In this document: in pieces, positions 61,364-64,000 of the stretch
Numbering within the stretch: the stretch's first letter is position 1
How the letters are laid out: each line of letters opens with the position of its first letter
Assembly (NCBI RefSeq): GCF_000961095.1
Contig: NZ_CP011058.1
Location: forward strand, 1,517,001 to 1,581,000
DNA length: 64,000 bases
Direction of reading: 5' to 3'
DNA from: Paenibacillus beijingensis
GTDB taxonomy: Bacteria; Bacillota; Bacilli; Paenibacillales; Paenibacillaceae
Position numbers and translations under genes: made by a program
The notes under the pieces: model-generated
Database searches by the model: none
Told to the model about the DNA's origin: nothing
What the model saw: only the letters and a program-made list of their open reading frames with translations

Positions 61364-62485
61364 TTAAAATGTGTCCGCTATATGATAAAAACGGTAGCGC
61401 GTTCGTTCCGTCCAGGCATACGAATCCCTGTAATCCCAGTAACGGTGCCTGCTTGGCACCGTGTTCGCATTGACAAGCGGCATGCCGTCAGCATCGAATG
61501 CGGTCACGATCGTCGTATGCTGATACCGGCCGTCGCCGCTCCAATCGTACATAATGACATCGCCGAGCTGAAGCTCCTGTGCGCTGTCGACCGACTGCGC
61601 GCGAAAGCCCCGGCTGCGCGGAAAAGACAAGTACACCTGCAGCGCATTGGATACGGCCCAGCTGTAGCTCCACAACTCCGCTCCGCCGCTGCGCCCCTTG
61701 TACCACCAGCCGGATTCCCTTTTACCAGTATAATTCATCGGTGCGCTGCCTGCAAAGATGCACTGGGAGACGTAGTTGGTGCAGTTCACCTCGAACGGTT
61801 CGTAGGACGGATTGGGCAGCTTCCACCATTGATCCGCGTAGGCGGCGACCAGATCGCGGCGGTAGGTGACGGCCCTCTCCCGTTCGTTCAGGCGCGGCAG
61901 CAGCGCATGGTTCAAAAAGGGAAGCGGCCGGCTCTCCGATCTTGCCGCTTCACGCCCCCCGCCGAAGGAGCGATGCTCCGCCAACGCTCCCGACGCCGCC
62001 TCCGTGCCGTATTTCGGCCGGCGTTCCCCGACGGTCGGCTCCACCCGCACGATCCGCCACCGTTCGTTCTCCTTCACGAGCCACAGCCGCTCCTGTTCCA
62101 GACGCTCCTCGGTGTATATCCGTCCGCGGTGCTCCACCGTCCTTTTAATATGAAGGGCAATGAGCACCGACACCTCGCTTGACGATTCATGAACGCGGAC
62201 AAGCGACGCCTTAATTTCGCTTTGCGGTGCGAGTATGCCGCGCGCAAGCTCCCGGCTGTGCAGCCGCTTCAGCCTCTCTTCCATACGCCACCGGTGGTCG
62301 TCGTCGGCCAGCAGCCCGTCGAATACCGTAAGGCGGCGGTCGATTTCGGCCTGATTGAAGCAGTTCACATAGCTGTGTACAGCCGCCTTCCACCCTTCCG
62401 GCTCCGGGGCCGCTCTTCGCTCCGAGCTCTGCGGCTGGCTCCGCTTGACTTTACGCTTTACCCCCCGGTTGACTGTGCGCGGCAT
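61364..62485 (-). CDS. Amidase_6-domain protein
   Basis: The protein is 373 residues. It has a basic start without signal peptide, an NTF2-like central part (LIALHIKRTVEHRGRIYTE), and a C-terminal putative amidase domain: RRDLVAAYADQWWKL, NCTNYVSQCIFAGSAPM (likely catalytic Cys) and YQHTTIVTAFD (likely His). The fold is NlpC/P60-like; the substrate may be wall peptide. AAGGAGG lies 6 nt before the ATG at 62485. The upstream region holds part of the structured repeat family. Confidence 0.88.
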   Translation of the reverse strand: MPRTVNRGVKRKVKRSQPQSSERRAAPEPEGWKAAVHSYVNCFNQAEIDRRLTVFDGLLADDDHRWRMEERLKRLHSRELARGILAPQSEIKASLVRVHESSSEVSVLIALHIKRTVEHRGRIYTEERLEQERLWLVKENERWRIVRVEPTVGERRPKYGTEAASGALAEHRSFGGGREAARSESRPLPFLNHALLPRLNERERAVTYRRDLVAAYADQWWKLPNPSYEPFEVNCTNYVSQCIFAGSAPMNYTGKRESGWWYKGRSGGAELWSYSWAVSNALQVYLSFPRSRGFRAQSVDSAQELQLGDVIMYDWSGDGRYQHTTIVTAFDADGMPLVNANTVPSRHRYWDYRDSYAWTERTRYRFYHIADTF

Positions 62486-62496
62486 AGGCACCCTCC

Positions 62497-62575
62497 TTAA
62501 ATTTTTGCGAAGCAAAAATCACTTCGAAAGCATAGGCTTCGTTTTTGCGAAGCAAAAGCATTTCGTGAGATCAAG
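62497..62575. repeat. structured intergenic repeat module, copy D (partial)
   Basis: TTTTTGCGAAGCAAAAA followed by TCACTTCGAAAGCATAGGCTTC, then a second TTTTTGCGAAGCAAAA and GCATTTCGTGAG. The first module matches the hairpin-plus-CACTTCGGAAGCATACGCTT part of copies B and C, with a different stem sequence. The outer arms of the full element are missing. Confidence 0.5.
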
Positions 62576-62805
62576 CTTACCTTTTTGTACTCAAATCGCT
62601 TTCCAGTATATGAGCCGCAAATGGAATTCATGCCCGTCATCCGTCGCTGCCGCCCCCGTCTGCCGTATGGCGGGGACAAAAAAAGGGAAACGTTAACAAT
62701 GTCGCCGAAAGTCGGCAATATTTCTCTCTCCCTAGTCCACTTCGGATTTGGAGCACAAATTGCGGCGCCGGCCGCCCAATTGAAAGAAATGGTGACGAAT
62801 CGCTC

Positions 62806-62835
62806 TTTACGCCGACCCCGAAATGGCGATATACT
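62806..62835 (+). promoter_or_regulatory. promoter of acnA
   Basis: TTTACG (62806-62811) and TATACT (62830-62835) are separated by 18 nt, about 95 nt before the ATG. Confidence 0.6.
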
Positions 62836-62861
62836 ATAGAAAATAGCGATTTTGAAATCAT

Positions 62862-62878
62862 GTTTCATACAATGAAAC
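62862..62878. promoter_or_regulatory. palindromic candidate operator in the acnA leader
   Basis: GTTTCAT-ACA-ATGAAAC is a perfect 7-3-7 inverted repeat about 20-35 nt after the expected transcription start. A repressor bound here would block early elongation. Confidence 0.6.
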
Positions 62879-62934
62879 AAAGAGGTATTAATCGCACCCT
62901 ACTTCATCCACGCGACAAGGAGGCGTTATTTTTC

Positions 62935-64000
62935 ATGTCCAAGCAAAACCATTTCTCCGTCCGCTCGTCGCTTGAGTCCGGCGGTAAAACGTACGCCTAT
63001 TACCGGCTGCAAGGGCTTGAGGAACAAGGACTGGGACCCGTATCGAAGCTTCCGTTTTCCATTAAAGTGCTGCTGGAGGCCGCTGTCCGCCAATTCGACG
63101 GCCGCGCCATTACGCCCGAGCATGTGAAGCAGCTTGCCACCTGGTCGGAAGGCCGCGAAGACAAGGAAATCCCGTTCATTCCGGCACGGATCGTGCTGCA
63201 GGACTTCACCGGCGTACCGGTCGTCGTCGATCTGGCAGCGATGCGCGATACCGTGAAAAAAGCGGGCGGGGATCCGAAGCAGATCAATCCGCTCGTACCG
63301 GTCGACCTCGTTATCGACCACTCCGTCATGGTCGACGCGTTCGGAACGCCGGATGCGCTCGCCACGAACATGGATCTCGAATTCGAACGCAACGGAGAGC
63401 GCTACCGCTTCCTGCGCTGGGCGCAAACGGCGTTTGACAACTTCCGCGCAGTGCCGCCGGCAACGGGTATCGTTCACCAGGTCAACCTGGAATATTTGGC
63501 ATCGGTAGCGGCAACGAAAACGGTTGACGGCGAGACGGTTGTTTACCCGGATTCGCTCGTCGGCACCGACTCCCACACGACGATGATCAACGGTCTCGGC
63601 GTTGTCGGCTGGGGCGTCGGCGGCATCGAGGCGGAAGCCGGCATGCTCGGCCAGCCGCTCTACTTCGTCATGCCGGAAGTTATCGGCTTCAAGCTGACCG
63701 GACAGCTGGCCGAAGGCGCGACCGCAACCGACCTGGCGCTGACAGTGACGCAAATTCTCCGTAAAAAAGGCGTTGTCGGCAAGTTCGTCGAGTTCTTCGG
63801 TCCGGGCCTCTCCAACATCAGCCTGGAAGACCGCGCGACGGTTGCCAACATGGCTCCGGAATACGGCGCCACGATCGGCTTCTTCCCGGTCGACGGCGAA
63901 ACGATCCGCTTCCTGCGCGCCACCGGCCGAACTGAGGAGCAAATCGCGCTCGTGGAGTCCTATTACAAAGAGCAGGGCATGTTCCGTACGGACGAAACGC
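62935..64000 (+). CDS. acnA: aconitate hydratase (5' part; runs off the window)
   Basis: Aconitase isomerises citrate and isocitrate with a 4Fe-4S cluster; the AcnA/IRP type can also bind RNA when iron is low. The visible 355 residues start MSKQNHFSVRSSLESGGKTY and contain PARIVLQDFTGVPVVVDLAA, PVDLVIDHSVMVDAFG, GTGIVHQVNLEYLA-like PPATGIVHQVN, and PDSLVGTDSHTTMINGLGV, all typical. The Cys ligands lie beyond the edge. AAGGAGG lies 11 nt before the ATG. No stop codon occurs before 64000. Confidence 0.97.
   Translation, partial: MSKQNHFSVRSSLESGGKTYAYYRLQGLEEQGLGPVSKLPFSIKVLLEAAVRQFDGRAITPEHVKQLATWSEGREDKEIPFIPARIVLQDFTGVPVVVDLAAMRDTVKKAGGDPKQINPLVPVDLVIDHSVMVDAFGTPDALATNMDLEFERNGERYRFLRWAQTAFDNFRAVPPATGIVHQVNLEYLASVAATKTVDGETVVYPDSLVGTDSHTTMINGLGVVGWGVGGIEAEAGMLGQPLYFVMPEVIGFKLTGQLAEGATATDLALTVTQILRKKGVVGKFVEFFGPGLSNISLEDRATVANMAPEYGATIGFFPVDGETIRFLRATGRTEEQIALVESYYKEQGMFRTDET

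Noticed and set aside
62926..63942. 338-codon minus-strand open frame at the right edge
   Set aside because: Antisense to acnA, whose plus-strand translation matches aconitase throughout.

Overview
The window looks like chromosome from a moderately GC-rich, low-GC-phylum Gram-positive bacterium of the Paenibacillaceae (Paenibacillus/Cohnella type). Evidence is the purE-purK-purB-purC order behind a guanine riboswitch, strong AAGGAGG ribosome-binding sites, TTGACA/TATAAT-type promoters, copper-amine-oxidase-like 'stalk' domains on secreted proteins, an Amidase_6 protein, LCP and FCD-GntR proteins, and aconitase of the acnA type. This is inference from gene content, not a database match. I saw no rRNA, tRNA, CRISPR array, prophage or intact transposon.

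Layout. 1-5.3 kb: minus-strand purine operon (purE, purK, purB, purC) with promoter, a PurBox-like inverted repeat and a guanine riboswitch. It is interrupted by one copy of a structured repeat, and another copy follows it. 5.9-10.7 kb: nitroreductase, chemotaxis receptor, Lrp regulator, metallo-beta-lactamase-fold protein and a small lipoprotein. 10.9-16.5 kb: riboswitch-controlled purine permease, PaaX-like regulator divergent from a secreted stalk-PEBP fusion, and guaA. 17-24.6 kb: moxR-DUF58-transglutaminase operon and a secreted polysaccharide deacetylase. 24.9-31.4 kb: clpP, ECF sigma factor, membrane acyltransferase, a glycerophosphodiesterase-msrA pair, a Fur-controlled orphan siderophore ATPase with a 42-residue membrane peptide, and bcp. 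31.4-37.4 kb: three-gene ABC exporter, LCP protein and glutamate-1-semialdehyde aminomutase.

37.6-49.7 kb is the most interesting part. An amino-acid ABC importer with a homocysteine-methyltransferase-like gene, and a RocE-like permease, aspartase, aldehyde dehydrogenase, ACT-less homoserine dehydrogenase and cystathionine-gamma-synthase-family PLP enzyme, lie beside a FadR-type GntR regulator. Four copies of a GTATA-TTG-TATAC operator sit in front of the two operons and the regulator. The enzymes form a chain from a gamma-substituted amino acid to homoserine, aspartate semialdehyde, aspartate and fumarate. This is the pathway described for L-canavanine use in Pseudomonas and Rhizobiales; here it would be a Firmicutes version. 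S-methylmethionine or homoserine are alternative substrates.

49.8-64 kb: an oxidoreductase/isomerase pair with a divergent AraC regulator, an MFS transporter, nikR, a molybdopterin oxidoreductase, an inositol-phosphatase-like protein, a TauE/SafE permease, a sugar-nucleotide epimerase, fabI, ddl, an amidase-domain protein and the 5' part of acnA, which runs off the right edge. A second theme is a dispersed family of intergenic repeats (copies near 0.2, 2.7, 35.9 and probably 62.5 kb). The stems differ in sequence between copies but still pair.
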